A stretch of DNA of 64,000 nucleotides. It comes from Deltaproteobacteria bacterium (GTDB taxonomy: Bacteria > Myxococcota > Kuafuiibacteriia > Kuafuiibacteriales > Kuafuiibacteriaceae). The notes below the pieces were generated by a model. That model was not told the origin of the DNA, did no database searches, and saw only the letters and a program-made list of their open reading frames with translations. The stretch's first letter is position 1. Every line of letters begins with the position of its first letter. Location of the stretch: assembly GCA_016703535.1 (NCBI GenBank), contig JADJBV010000001.1, forward strand, positions 4,764,001 to 4,828,000, in the 5' to 3' direction. Below are positions 51,507-61,346 of the stretch, in pieces. A program made the position numbers and the translations under genes.

Positions 51507-54191
51507 ATGTCGATCTTGGCGCGCCTCGGTTTCGCCTGTTGGGCGACCTGGGCCCTGCTCCTCCTCCCCTCCAGCGTCGGGGCCACTCCGCCCACAAAGC
51601 CCCCCAAGATCGCGGGGAAGTTGGCCCTCTGGCTGAACAGCCCCCAGCTGCGAGCCCAACGCGGCGTGGAGGCTGACCGACGGTTGCAAGTGCCGATCGT
51701 GATCGCCTTCACCCAGGCACCGCGCGCAAATCAACGACAGATCCTCGAGGCCCGGGGCGTCAGCTTCTTAACGAACGGCGATGGGCTGCGGCACGTGGGG
51801 CGCCTTTATCCGGCCAAGGCCACCGCCCAGGGGATCGAAGCCTTGGCCCGCGCTGATTTTGTGGAGCGGGTGGAGCTGGATCTGCTGCTGAAAAACTCGG
51901 CCCCGCTGGACCTGACCATCACCGACATCCAAGCGACCGACGTGTGGCCCAAACTCCACGAAGGCGCCAACTTGACGGGCCACGGCGTGATCGTCGGCTC
52001 GATGGACTCGGGGATCGATCCCTTCCACCCCGCGTTTTTTCGGGCCGATGGCGGCCTCTACTCCTGGCTCGACGTCAACGGGAGCGGGCGCTTCGAGCCC
52101 AACGTCGACGCGGTCGATCTCGATCAGGACGGAGCGGCCGACGCCGACGAACGCCTCTCCTTCTTCGACGCCTTGGCCTTCGCTTGGGATCAGCCGATCT
52201 TGGGATCTCACAACGGTGTTTATGACCCAGCCTTCGACTGGCTCTACGTGGACACCAACCAGAACGGGGCCCGGGATTTTGGGGCGGTTTTTGGGGATCA
52301 GACGCCGACCTTCGGAGAGCTGCTCTTGGTGGCCGAAGATCTGGATCACGACGGCCAACTCGACCGGGAGGAAAAAGTGCGGGCCCTGGGCACCTCCAAG
52401 ATCCGCGGGGTCTGGCAAGAAGATCGGATCTTCACCCGGGGCGTCGACGTGACCGAGTCCGACAGCAGCAGCGCCTTTCACGGCACGGGGACCAGCGGGA
52501 TCATGGTGGCCGGTCAACCTGGCTTCAACCAGCGTTTGGGGGCGGTCCCCGACGCCGAAATTTTGATGGGCACCATGAGCACCTTGACCGGGCTGGCCGA
52601 CCTGATGAGCTGGCTGGAGTCTCAAGGCGCCGACCTGATCCTGCACGAATACGCGCCGTGGACCGGCTACCACCTGGACGGATCGTCGCTGCACGAAGAG
52701 ATGTTGGATCAGCTGTCGGCCCGGGGCATCCCGCAGATCAACCCAGCCGGAAACCTGGGCGGTTCGGACAAACAACTTTCGATGACCTTGGCGCCCGGGG
52801 CCACCGCCACCACCACCTTGGACATGAACGACGTGGGCGCGGACTACAACTTCTTGCAGCTGACCACCTTGTGGCGGGCGCCGGAGGTCGACCTGGAGTT
52901 GTGGCTGGTCGATCCCACCGGGCGCACCCGGCGACTGCGTCACGACAACTGGAGCGGAGAACCTTGGGGCGACGGCAGCTCCACCCTCTACTCCTTCCGG
53001 GAGGACTCGAGCCGAGGCACGGCGATGATCGACACCTACCTGTTGGGATCGCCCATCCCTCAAGGGCGCTGGCAACTGGTGCTCCACAACCCGAGCGCCC
53101 AGCCGATCCCGGTCCGGGCCTACGTGGCCGACGACCAGACCACTTGGAGCCTAGGGGTGTACTTCGCGGACCATGCCTCCGAAGACGGCCTGGTCTGTTG
53201 GCCCGCCACCGCCGACAGCGCCATCGCGGTCGCCGCGTACACCGGCCACTCCGGCCCGCCCTACGAGGTGCAATCGAAGGGCAACGAGGCCGCCGGGGCG
53301 CTGCGATATTATTCGGGCCGAGGCACCCGGATCGACGGCACCTCGCTGATCGACGTGGCGGCGCCCGACAACCCCCTTTCACCGTCGCCCCATTACTACG
53401 TCGGGCTGGGCGGTTATTTCGTGTTTGGCGGGACGTCGGGGGCGGGGCCGCACGTGGCGGGGGCGGTGGCCCTGCTCAAACAACAGCTGCCGAACCTGGA
53501 CGGCGCCACCGCGAGGCAGGTGGTTCGGGACAGCGCCTTGGCCGACGCTCAAACCGGCCCGGTCCCCTCCGACACCTGGGGCGCAGGCAAGTTGCGAACC
53601 TATCGAGCGTTGTTCGACGCCGATCCGATCCCCGGCCAAGGGCCCCGGGTGCGGCTGAGCGCACCGACGGTCATCGTCGCCGGCCTGGAGTTCGAGCTGA
53701 ACTTGGAGGTGGTCGATCCCGAAGATCCAGTCGGGACCTTGGAGGTGCGCTGGGATGATGGTTACCAAGACCAGTTCGGCCCGTGGGGCCCGGTCGAAAA
53801 CCGGCGCCTGACCTTCCCTCAGCCAGGGGCACAACACCTGAAGGCCCAGGTCCGTGATCCCAGCGGGCGGATCGGTGAGGCCGCGGTGTTGTTGACGGTC
53901 GGGGCCGCTCCGCCGCCGGCCTTGGACGCGGGCCTGCCCCCGGACGTGGGGTCCTTCGATTCAGGCGCTCTTGGACCCGATTTGGGGGTGGCCGACGCCG
54001 GGACCCCACCCCCTGGGGACGCGGGTCCGGGGTCGATGTTGACGCCGGTCGAGACCGAAGCCGAGGGGTGTGGTTGCCGAGAGACCCATCGCGGCGCCTA
54101 CAACCTGAGCGCGTTCCTCGCTTGGGTGTTGCTCGCGGGGTTGGTCTTCGGGCGACGTAAGCCAGCACCGGCCCGCCGCTTGCGCCGTTGA
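51507..54191 (+). CDS. Subtilisin-family serine protease with MYXO-CTERM tail
   Basis: A signal peptide precedes a propeptide-like region (about 35-130) and an S8 peptidase domain. Catalytic residues are Asp167 (GSMDSGID), His325 (FHGTGTSGIM), the oxyanion Asn (NPAGNLGG) and Ser644 (GGTSGAGPHVAGA). A large insertion (170-320) carries Asp-rich Ca2+-like loops. The C-terminal part has a PKD/Ig-like beta region (LEVRWDDGYQD), a Pro/Asp spacer and the tail GCGCRETHR-hydrophobic-GRRK, a MYXO-CTERM signal. It is probably displayed on the surface. The unusual span between Asp and His (158 residues) places it in a divergent subfamily. Confidence 0.9.
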   Translation: MSILARLGFACWATWALLLLPSSVGATPPTKPPKIAGKLALWLNSPQLRAQRGVEADRRLQVPIVIAFTQAPRANQRQILEARGVSFLTNGDGLRHVGRLYPAKATAQGIEALARADFVERVELDLLLKNSAPLDLTITDIQATDVWPKLHEGANLTGHGVIVGSMDSGIDPFHPAFFRADGGLYSWLDVNGSGRFEPNVDAVDLDQDGAADADERLSFFDALAFAWDQPILGSHNGVYDPAFDWLYVDTNQNGARDFGAVFGDQTPTFGELLLVAEDLDHDGQLDREEKVRALGTSKIRGVWQEDRIFTRGVDVTESDSSSAFHGTGTSGIMVAGQPGFNQRLGAVPDAEILMGTMSTLTGLADLMSWLESQGADLILHEYAPWTGYHLDGSSLHEEMLDQLSARGIPQINPAGNLGGSDKQLSMTLAPGATATTTLDMNDVGADYNFLQLTTLWRAPEVDLELWLVDPTGRTRRLRHDNWSGEPWGDGSSTLYSFREDSSRGTAMIDTYLLGSPIPQGRWQLVLHNPSAQPIPVRAYVADDQTTWSLGVYFADHASEDGLVCWPATADSAIAVAAYTGHSGPPYEVQSKGNEAAGALRYYSGRGTRIDGTSLIDVAAPDNPLSPSPHYYVGLGGYFVFGGTSGAGPHVAGAVALLKQQLPNLDGATARQVVRDSALADAQTGPVPSDTWGAGKLRTYRALFDADPIPGQGPRVRLSAPTVIVAGLEFELNLEVVDPEDPVGTLEVRWDDGYQDQFGPWGPVENRRLTFPQPGAQHLKAQVRDPSGRIGEAAVLLTVGAAPPPALDAGLPPDVGSFDSGALGPDLGVADAGTPPPGDAGPGSMLTPVETEAEGCGCRETHRGAYNLSAFLAWVLLAGLVFGRRKPAPARRLRR

Positions 54192-54218
54192 GGACCCACC
54201 CTCGAGCGAGCCTTGGGC

Positions 54219-55025
54219 TCAGCGGCTGCGGCCCCCAACAAAAACCGCACCGGAGGCGCCGGCCCGAGCCCCGACATGGATCGCCGGGGACGCGGGCGGG
54301 ATGGAGCCGCTGAGGTGGACGTTGAGGCCGGCCCGGGGTGGGCTGGGCCGAGGAAACGGGGCCGACCAGGAGGCCCAACCCCCGTAGTACCAGCCGGCGG
54401 TGGTCAAAGGTGGTGGTCCACCGAGCCACTGATCCGAACCCCAGGCCAACTCATCCACCGCGGTCCGAGCGGGCGGGTTGGGGACCTCATTGGGCGGCGA
54501 AGGTTCGACCTTGGCCCGGGCGGTGGCTCGGGCTTGACGTTCTTGCTCCAAGGTTTGGGCCTCGGCCTTCGGCACCCAACGGCCGCCATACCGCACCAAG
54601 CCGTCGGCGGCCTTGACCTCTTCTTCGCTGAGCCAACGCCCGTCGCGCTTCACGTACCCCAAAGCAGCCCGGGACTCGGCGCGGTTGGGGTCCAACTCGA
54701 GCACCTCACGGTGGAGCGCCGTCGCCTCGGCCCGCAAGCCAACTTGCAAAGCGAAGCGGGCCAACTCCAGGCGCTTCGGGATGTCGGTGGGTGACAAGGC
54801 GCGACGACGGAGCTCCAAGGTGGCCAAGGGTCCTTCGGGGGACCGGCGGATCTCTGCGACCTCGTGGGCCGGGAAGCTGATCTTGCCGCCGTCGACCTGC
54901 AGGACGACCACCTCGCCGTCCTCGATCACTCGCCCCTCCAACCGTTGCCCTTCCTTGAGGATCAGCTGATCACCCAAGGCGGTGGCGGGCCAGATCAACA
55001 ACCAAAGCGGGAGGGAACGCATCAC
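54219..55025 (-). CDS. Exported protein with TPR-like helices, unknown function
   Basis: A signal peptide (MMRSLPLWLLIWPATALG-D) precedes a short beta domain (LILKEGQRLEGRVIEDGEVVVLQVDGGKISFPAHEV, an SH3-like pattern). A TPR-like helical pair (LARFALQVGLRAEATALHREVLELDPNRAES) and the segment LGYVKRDGRWLSEEEVKAADGLVRYGGRWVP follow. The last 80 residues are Pro/Gly/Ser-rich and probably disordered. Start GTG 55025 or ATG 55022. Members of this kind occur in planctomycetes and myxobacteria without assigned function. It lies downstream of the hybrid sensor kinase by 36 bases on the opposite reading direction from the protease. Confidence 0.65.
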   Translation of the reverse strand: MMRSLPLWLLIWPATALGDQLILKEGQRLEGRVIEDGEVVVLQVDGGKISFPAHEVAEIRRSPEGPLATLELRRRALSPTDIPKRLELARFALQVGLRAEATALHREVLELDPNRAESRAALGYVKRDGRWLSEEEVKAADGLVRYGGRWVPKAEAQTLEQERQARATARAKVEPSPPNEVPNPPARTAVDELAWGSDQWLGGPPPLTTAGWYYGGWASWSAPFPRPSPPRAGLNVHLSGSIPPASPAIHVGARAGASGAVFVGGRSR

Positions 55026-55061
55026 CCGAGGGTAGCCGAGGCGCCCAGCGGCTGACGAGGC

Positions 55062-58000
55062 CTACCTTGGCTCCAAGCGAGGTGAGGGGGCGAGGAGCCC
55101 CAGCGGCAAAAGTTCGGCCCGGGGACGAAGCCAGCGCTCGAGGACCGAGGCCAGCGCCGACAGCTCCACGGGTTTGCTGATGAAGTCGTCCATCCCGGCC
55201 GCCAAACACGCGGCCCGGTCACTGTCCAAGGCGTTGGCGGTCATGGCGACCACCGGCACTCGAGGATCCAGGGCCCCCGTGTCCCCGGCCCGGAGGCGGC
55301 GGGTCGCCTCGTAGCCGTCCATCAGCGGCATCTGGCAGTCCATCAGGACCAGGTCGTAGGCCCCTTGCCGCAAGGCCTGGAGCGCCTCGACGCCGTTCTC
55401 CACGGCCTCCACTTGATGCCCGAGGCGGGACAAGAGGTGGCGGGCGATCCGCTGGTTCACCGGGTTGTCCTCGACCACCAAGATCCGCCTCTGCTCCGCG
55501 GCGGACCCGACCCGGGCTGGGCTGATCATGACCTGAGGAGAGGCCAAGGGGCCACGACGCGGCAGGCTCAACAACTCGAACAATCGTTGCCGGCGGATCG
55601 GCTTGGAGAGCCGGTGTTGGATTTTGACGTTGACGCCCGACTCACCGCGCCCGGAGGTCATGGCCACGTACAACGGCCCCTCGCCGGCCCGACCCGAACC
55701 ACGTTCGACCAGCCCGTCCAACCCAGGCACCCGATCCGAGAGCAACACCACGTCGAAGGGCAAGGGGCCGTCCGGGGGCGCAAGCGCCTCCAGGTCCGCG
55801 ACCACCCGGGCCCGACATTCCAGGCGGAGGAGGCACTGGCGGAGTTGTTCCCTTACCGCGGCGCTGGGATCGACCACCCCAACCCGGAGCCCGTTCAGCT
55901 TGGGCACAACGGCCTGGTTCTGGGCTCGGCCCAGCTGGATCTCGAACCAGAAGACCGACCCTTTGCCCATCTCGCTTTCGACGCCGATCTGCCCGCCCAT
56001 CAACTCCACCAGTTGGCGGCTGATCGCCAGGCCGAGGCCCGTGCCGCCGTACTTGCGGGTGGTGGAGGCGTCCACTTGGGTGAAGACCGTGAAGAGCGCA
56101 GCCTGACGTTCGGGCGGGATGCCGATGCCGGTGTCCCGAACCTCGAAGCGCAGCCGGACCTGGTCGGGGGAGGAGGCGCTCAGCTGGTGCACCTGCAACA
56201 CGACCTCACCTTGGGCGGTGAACTTGATGGCGTTGCCGACCAAGTTGATCAGCACTTGGCGCAGGCGCGCCGGATCCCCGACCAGGTTGACCGGGACATC
56301 CGCGTCGAGCCCGGCCACCAACTCCAGGTCCTTTTCGTGGGCCCGCAACAGCAGCGGCGAGATCGCCCCTTCCACGATTTCACCCAGGTCCAGCTCGATC
56401 TGTTCGAGATCGATCTTGCCGGCCTCGATCTTGGAGAAGTCGAGGATGTCGTTGATGACCGACAGGAGGTGTTCGCCGCTGCTCTTGATGATTTGGGCGA
56501 ACTCCTTTTGTTCAGAGTTCAGCCCACTGTCCATGAGCAGGCTGGTCATGCCGATCACCCCGTTCATCGGCGTCCTGATCTCGTGGCTCATGTTGGCCAA
56601 AAACGCGCTTTTGGCCCGGGTGGCCGCCTCGGCTGAGGCCTTGGCCTCGGTCAGGGCCTCGGACTGGGCCAGGAGCTCTTGAGCCTGAGTTTCGATCCAA
56701 GCCCGGGAGCTCTCGAGATCGTCGGCGTAGCGGAGCAACGCGTCTTCGGCGTCCTTCATCGCGGTGATGTCGGTGATCGATCCAGCCATCCGAACCGCTC
56801 GCCCCCGTTCGTCGCGGACGGCCGCGCCGCGGGCCCGGAACCAGCGCCAACCCTCACGTTTGGTGTGGAGGCGGTGGACCACGTCGAAGGGCACACCCAC
56901 GGTGAGGTGGGCCCGAACCGACGCCATGAGAGAGTCTCGCTCCTCGGGGTGGAAGATCTGCTCCAGTGAGTCGAAGCGTTCGGGGAACTCGGCGGCGTCA
57001 TAACCCAACAGCTCCAACATTCGCGGCGAGAAGTAGATCCGGCCCGTGCGGGACTCCCAGTCCCAGATCCCGTCGGAGGAGCCCCGCACCGCCAACTCGA
57101 AACGCTCTTGGCTTTCGCGGAGGGCGGCCTCAGCCCGCAGGTGATCGCTGAGATCGCTGCCCACCGCCAGGTAGCCGGAGATGGTGCCGTTGGCGTCGCG
57201 GATCGCCGAGATCACGGTGGCCATCGGGATCAACTGACCGTCGATCCGTTGGAACGAAAACTGCCTCAGCTCTTGGCGCTCTTCGGCGGCGTGGTGCACC
57301 AGGGCCTGGAAGGCGCCGATGGTAGAGGTCCGGGGCATCAACTCCCGGGCCAGCTCGGACCTCCGCCGATCCAGCGTCTCGGGGTCGAACAAAGACTCCA
57401 GGCGACGGTGGCCCACGACGTCGGCCGACCGCAGGCCCAAGATCCGCTCCGCGCCCGCGTTGAACAGGGTGATCTGACCCGCGGCGTCGGTGGCCAGGAT
57501 CATCACTTGGCTGGCGCCGTCGATCACTCCCCGGAGGAGCGTGAGGGCTTGGGCCTCAGAGCTCTGGGCCTTCCGAAGGCTCTGCTGGTTGCGTTCACCC
57601 ACCACCGAGGCGGCGATCATCGAGGCCATCCGCAGCAGGGCTCCGTATTGGCTACGTTCGATCTCTTGCTCCACTTCGAAGACCAAAGAGCCGATCCGTC
57701 GGTCTCGAAAGTGAAGAGGCAAGATGGTGCGCCCCGGGCTGGGTTGGTCGCTGGGTTCGAGGTCGGCGTAGCCGCGCTTGACCGTCACCGGGGGCGTTTC
57801 GCCGTCACGCCAAAGCAGGATGGCCGCCGCTCGCTCCAAGGCGTTGAAGGGCAAGAGCTCGAGCATCAGGCGCAGGGACTCAGAGAGGCGCTGCTCCATC
57901 GGCTGATCGACCTGCTGGAGTGACTTGGCCATCTCCAGCTCCACCAGCGCCACTTGCCGAGCCCAGCGATCCCGCTGCTCCCAGGCCACTTGGCCGCTGA

Positions 58001-59882
58001 TGTCCCGCTGCACCGCCACGTAGCCGACGGTGTGGCCGGCCTCGTCGGGGATCGGGGTGATGGTGCTCTCCACCCAATAGTGCCGATCGCGGCCAGGTTG
58101 AGGATCGCTTAGGGGGCGTAGGTTGTAGAGCCGACCGTGCCAGGAGCGGCCGGCCCGAATGGTGGCCCAAAGGTCCGAATAACGGCTGGGTTCGACGCGA
58201 CCGCTCTTGAGGATGTTGGGCTTCTGACCCAAGGCCTCCTCGGCCCGATATCCGGTGATGCGGGTGAAGGCGGGGTTGACGTAGGTGATCCGGCCCTCAG
58301 GATCGGTCAAGATCATCGCGTCTTCGGTGGCCTCGATGGCCCGGTTCAAGGCTCGGTTCTTCTGGATCGCTCGGCGCAACTCGATCTCGGCCCGGAGGCG
58401 AGGGGTGACGTCGCGGGCCAAAGCCACGTAGAGCGGCGCTTCATCGGCGGATTTGCGACGGGCGACCGACAACTCGTACCAGTGGCCTCCGTCAGGCAAC
58501 GGCAACTCGTATTGATGGCCGAAGGAGAGCCCGGTGACCTCGGCCTCTCGAAGCGCATTGGCGATCACCGCGGCCGCTTCGGCGGGCAACACCTCATCGA
58601 AGCGTCGGCCCAAAAACACGTTGGGGGGCATGAAGAGCAGGTGCTCTTGCCGAGCTCGGCAGGCCAAGATCTTGCCGGAGCCGTCGAGTTCGAAGAGCAG
58701 ATCCGGGATCGCTTGGAGCATGGCCTCCAGGTCTTCACGGGCCCGTACCGCCGCGCGACGAGACTCGACCTGGGCGGTGATGTCCAAGGTCGAGATCAGG
58801 ACCCCAGCGATCTCTCCGCTGCCGTCGCGCCAGGGGCACAACTCGAAGCGGTGCCAAGCCCGCTCTCCCGCTGGGCCTTCACTTTCGCGCTCCTCTTGAA
58901 CGATCGTCTCCCCGGCCAAACAACGTCGAAATAGTTCGGCCTCCGGTCCTTGGGCGCTGGCGGCCGGGTGGAGTTGGCCGAGCAGGCTGCCAGGCTGGAC
59001 CCCTTCGTCATGTTCGTACTGGCGGCTGACCGCCAAGTACCGCAGCTCCCGATCCAACATGGCGATCGCCGCGGGGGCTTGGGAGATGAAGGCGAGGAGC
59101 CGGACCTCACTTTCTTGCCGCGCCAACTCGGCCTGACGGCGAGCGGTGATGTCTTGGAAGGTGATGGCGAAGCCGTCGCCCACCCGCAGGGCGATGCTGT
59201 GGAACCAGGACGGGGCCACCCGAGGGCTGGAGTACGGGTGTTCGTGGTCGAGGACCTCGCCGCGCTCGACGACCCGGGAATAGGCTGCAAACAGGCCATT
59301 TTCGACGTGTTGCGGGGAAAGTTCGAGGAGGCGCCGCCCCAACAACTGGGTCGCCGGGGCGCTCAAGATCTGGCAGGCCCGGGGGTTGATCCGCTCGATC
59401 TGGAAGTCGACGATCGCGCCGCTTTGGTCCCTGATGGATCGCAGGGCCATGATCCCGCTCGGCGAACCCTCGAGGAGGCTGACGTTGAGGTCCCCTTGTT
59501 CTTGTTGGGTGGTCAGGTCGGTCAGGACGAAGACAAAACGCTCCACCCCGTCGTCGGACACCTGACCAGGTCGCACCGAGGCGTCCACGGTCCGCAGCTC
59601 ACCGGCCCGGGTCTTCAGCTCCAGCCGACCTCGAAACGGCGAACCTCCGGCCACTCGCCGACGGATCTCGGCCCAGGTCCCCTGACGCACCGCCAGAAGG
59701 TCCAGGTCTTGGCCCAGCAACTCTTCGGGTCGATAACCGCAGGTCGCGGCGAACAGGTCGTTGAGATAAAAAAATCGACCCTCCCGATCCGCCAGCGCGA
59801 CCAGGACGTGGGCGTCGACGGCCTCTTTCAGCCCAGCAAGGTCGCCCGGGGTGGGTTGAGCTTCGCTCGCGTTGCCGGACAA
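55062..59882 (-). CDS. Hybrid sensor histidine kinase with about seven PAS domains, GAF and receivers
   Basis: A 1606-residue cytoplasmic protein (no membrane span seen). The N-terminal two-thirds contain tandem PAS modules (about 15-135, 136-260, 262-385, 390-505, 510-640, 800-925, 930-1060) and a GAF-like segment near 650-780. HisKA follows with His1100 in MSHEIRTPMNGVIG, then HATPase with NAIKFTAQG, DTGIGIP and GGTGLGL. A first receiver (about 1325-1440) has Ser where the phospho-acceptor Asp should be (VVLLSDRVPGLDG); the last one (about 1465-1590) has Asp1515 in LVLMDCQMPLMDGYE and the KPVE Lys. Signals and output are unknown. The start is TTG at 59882. Confidence 0.9.
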   Translation of the reverse strand: MSGNASEAQPTPGDLAGLKEAVDAHVLVALADREGRFFYLNDLFAATCGYRPEELLGQDLDLLAVRQGTWAEIRRRVAGGSPFRGRLELKTRAGELRTVDASVRPGQVSDDGVERFVFVLTDLTTQQEQGDLNVSLLEGSPSGIMALRSIRDQSGAIVDFQIERINPRACQILSAPATQLLGRRLLELSPQHVENGLFAAYSRVVERGEVLDHEHPYSSPRVAPSWFHSIALRVGDGFAITFQDITARRQAELARQESEVRLLAFISQAPAAIAMLDRELRYLAVSRQYEHDEGVQPGSLLGQLHPAASAQGPEAELFRRCLAGETIVQEERESEGPAGERAWHRFELCPWRDGSGEIAGVLISTLDITAQVESRRAAVRAREDLEAMLQAIPDLLFELDGSGKILACRARQEHLLFMPPNVFLGRRFDEVLPAEAAAVIANALREAEVTGLSFGHQYELPLPDGGHWYELSVARRKSADEAPLYVALARDVTPRLRAEIELRRAIQKNRALNRAIEATEDAMILTDPEGRITYVNPAFTRITGYRAEEALGQKPNILKSGRVEPSRYSDLWATIRAGRSWHGRLYNLRPLSDPQPGRDRHYWVESTITPIPDEAGHTVGYVAVQRDISGQVAWEQRDRWARQVALVELEMAKSLQQVDQPMEQRLSESLRLMLELLPFNALERAAAILLWRDGETPPVTVKRGYADLEPSDQPSPGRTILPLHFRDRRIGSLVFEVEQEIERSQYGALLRMASMIAASVVGERNQQSLRKAQSSEAQALTLLRGVIDGASQVMILATDAAGQITLFNAGAERILGLRSADVVGHRRLESLFDPETLDRRRSELARELMPRTSTIGAFQALVHHAAEERQELRQFSFQRIDGQLIPMATVISAIRDANGTISGYLAVGSDLSDHLRAEAALRESQERFELAVRGSSDGIWDWESRTGRIYFSPRMLELLGYDAAEFPERFDSLEQIFHPEERDSLMASVRAHLTVGVPFDVVHRLHTKREGWRWFRARGAAVRDERGRAVRMAGSITDITAMKDAEDALLRYADDLESSRAWIETQAQELLAQSEALTEAKASAEAATRAKSAFLANMSHEIRTPMNGVIGMTSLLMDSGLNSEQKEFAQIIKSSGEHLLSVINDILDFSKIEAGKIDLEQIELDLGEIVEGAISPLLLRAHEKDLELVAGLDADVPVNLVGDPARLRQVLINLVGNAIKFTAQGEVVLQVHQLSASSPDQVRLRFEVRDTGIGIPPERQAALFTVFTQVDASTTRKYGGTGLGLAISRQLVELMGGQIGVESEMGKGSVFWFEIQLGRAQNQAVVPKLNGLRVGVVDPSAAVREQLRQCLLRLECRARVVADLEALAPPDGPLPFDVVLLSDRVPGLDGLVERGSGRAGEGPLYVAMTSGRGESGVNVKIQHRLSKPIRRQRLFELLSLPRRGPLASPQVMISPARVGSAAEQRRILVVEDNPVNQRIARHLLSRLGHQVEAVENGVEALQALRQGAYDLVLMDCQMPLMDGYEATRRLRAGDTGALDPRVPVVAMTANALDSDRAACLAAGMDDFISKPVELSALASVLERWLRPRAELLPLGLLAPSPRLEPR

Positions 59883-59938
59883 GCCAGGGGCCCTCGAGAG
59901 GAGCCGATCGGCAAAAACCGGAAAAACTTGAGCGCACT

Positions 59939-60406
59939 TCAGCGATTTGGGAGCGGGGCCATGAAGGTGACCGGTTGGTCGGGACCCAAACCCAAAGTCC
60001 GGGACGTACCCCCGGCGATCTCCAGGACGAACTGGCTCGGTCCCGGCACACTACGCGGGGTGTCGGTGCGGGGTTCGGCGTTCTCGACGATGCCCAAGAT
60101 GGTGCGATCGGCGCGGATGAAGATCATGTCCAGGGGGATCAAGGTGTTGCGCATCCAGAAGCTCTGTTGAGCCTCCTGGGGGAAGAGGAAGATCATCCCT
60201 TCGTTTTCGCCGAGGTGCTCCCGAAACATCAGCCCCTTGGAGCGCTCCTCCGAAGAGTCAGCGACCTCGGCCTGAATGATCACCCGGCCGTTGGCGCCCT
60301 CGATGGTGACGGGGATGCGGAAGACCTCAACGCCGGCGTCAGGCTCCTGGGGTGGGACTGAGGAGCACCCCAACACGCAAAGAAGGAAGAGGTAGGAGCG
60401 CCGCAT
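59939..60406 (-). CDS. DUF192 lipoprotein
   Basis: From the ATG at 60406 the 155-residue protein has a signal peptide with lipobox CVLGC (residue 14). The DUF192 domain follows: RIPVTIEGANGRVIIQAEVADSSEERSKGLMFREHLGENEGMIFLF, then SFWMRNTLIPLDMIFI and GGTSRTLGLGPDQPV. The family is widespread in the periplasm or extracellular space with no known function. It follows the SDR gene by five bases and may be cotranscribed. Confidence 0.88.
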   Translation of the reverse strand: MRRSYLFLLCVLGCSSVPPQEPDAGVEVFRIPVTIEGANGRVIIQAEVADSSEERSKGLMFREHLGENEGMIFLFPQEAQQSFWMRNTLIPLDMIFIRADRTILGIVENAEPRTDTPRSVPGPSQFVLEIAGGTSRTLGLGPDQPVTFMAPLPNR

Positions 60407-60411
60407 CGGGA

Positions 60412-61263
60412 TCAACCGTGGGCCGGCCCGGCCGCGGCGCCGCCCGACTTTTGGGCCTTACCTTGGGCGCTGTCGCAGAACCAACGCACCACCCCGGGCA
60501 TCCAGCGGTTGGCGAGGACCGTAAAGCGGCTCTCCATCCCGGGGACGATCTCGAACTGCTTGTTGGCCATGCCGCGCAACAAGGCGTCGGCCACGGACTC
60601 GGCCGACATCATCTTCACGTTGCCGGAGATCGCCTTGGTTTCGGCGGGCAGGTGGGCCAACTCGGCGGCGTGTTGGGGCGTGTCGGTGTCGGGCGGGAGC
60701 AAGATGCTGACCTCGACGCCGTGGGGCTTGAGCTCGGCCCGTAGGCACTCGGAGAAGCCGAAGAGCGCAAACTTGGTGGCGGCATAGGCGGTGTAGCCGT
60801 AGATGCCCATCACCGAAAGCAAAGAGCCGACGTTGGCGATGTGGCCCCCGCCCTGCTTGATCAGGTGCGGCGCCGCGACCCGGGTCAGGTGCACCGCGCC
60901 GAAGTAGTTGACGTCCATCTGCTCCCGATAGTGGCGGGCCTCCATCTCCAGGAAGCGCCCGGGCAAGGCGATGCCCGCGTTGTTGATCACCATTTTGGCG
61001 GGGCGTTTTTCCAGGTGGGCGCCGACGACCCGGTTGACCTCGGCCTCGTTGGCCACGTCGAGGGCCAGGGTGTGGACCAAGGCGTTGGGCTTGAGCTTCA
61101 CCAGCTCGTCCTTGGCCTCTTCCAGCAACTTCTCGCGCCGGGCGATCAAGGTGACCTCGGCCCCCAAACCCACCAGCTGTTTGGCGACCGCCAGGCCAAT
61201 GCCGCTCGACCCGCCGGTGATCAGGACGTGGTGTTGGCCAAAGTAGGCGGCGAGATCGCTCAT
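60412..61263 (-). CDS. Short-chain reductase resembling 3-ketodihydrosphingosine reductase
   Basis: A classical SDR: cofactor motif TGGSSGIG (about residues 16-23), NNAG, and catalytic Tyr160 and Lys164 in YAATK. The segment LPPDTDTPQHAAELAHLPAETKAISG closely resembles eukaryotic KDSR (3-ketodihydrosphingosine reductase), where PPDTDTP and ET-x-IS are conserved. This suggests reduction of 3-ketosphinganine in sphingolipid synthesis, as myxobacteria do make sphingolipids. The C-terminal helix (VLANRWMPGVVRWFCD) could interact with membrane. The serine palmitoyltransferase gene is not in the window, so the pathway link is inference. Confidence 0.75.
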   Translation of the reverse strand: MSDLAAYFGQHHVLITGGSSGIGLAVAKQLVGLGAEVTLIARREKLLEEAKDELVKLKPNALVHTLALDVANEAEVNRVVGAHLEKRPAKMVINNAGIALPGRFLEMEARHYREQMDVNYFGAVHLTRVAAPHLIKQGGGHIANVGSLLSVMGIYGYTAYAATKFALFGFSECLRAELKPHGVEVSILLPPDTDTPQHAAELAHLPAETKAISGNVKMMSAESVADALLRGMANKQFEIVPGMESRFTVLANRWMPGVVRWFCDSAQGKAQKSGGAAAGPAHG

Positions 61264-61346
61264 GCGGGGAAGCTCTAGTGAGCCGGGATGGACACGTCAA
61301 CCGCCGAGGTCCCCCTGACTTGCCTGCCGGCCCCCTTTTCGGTCCG

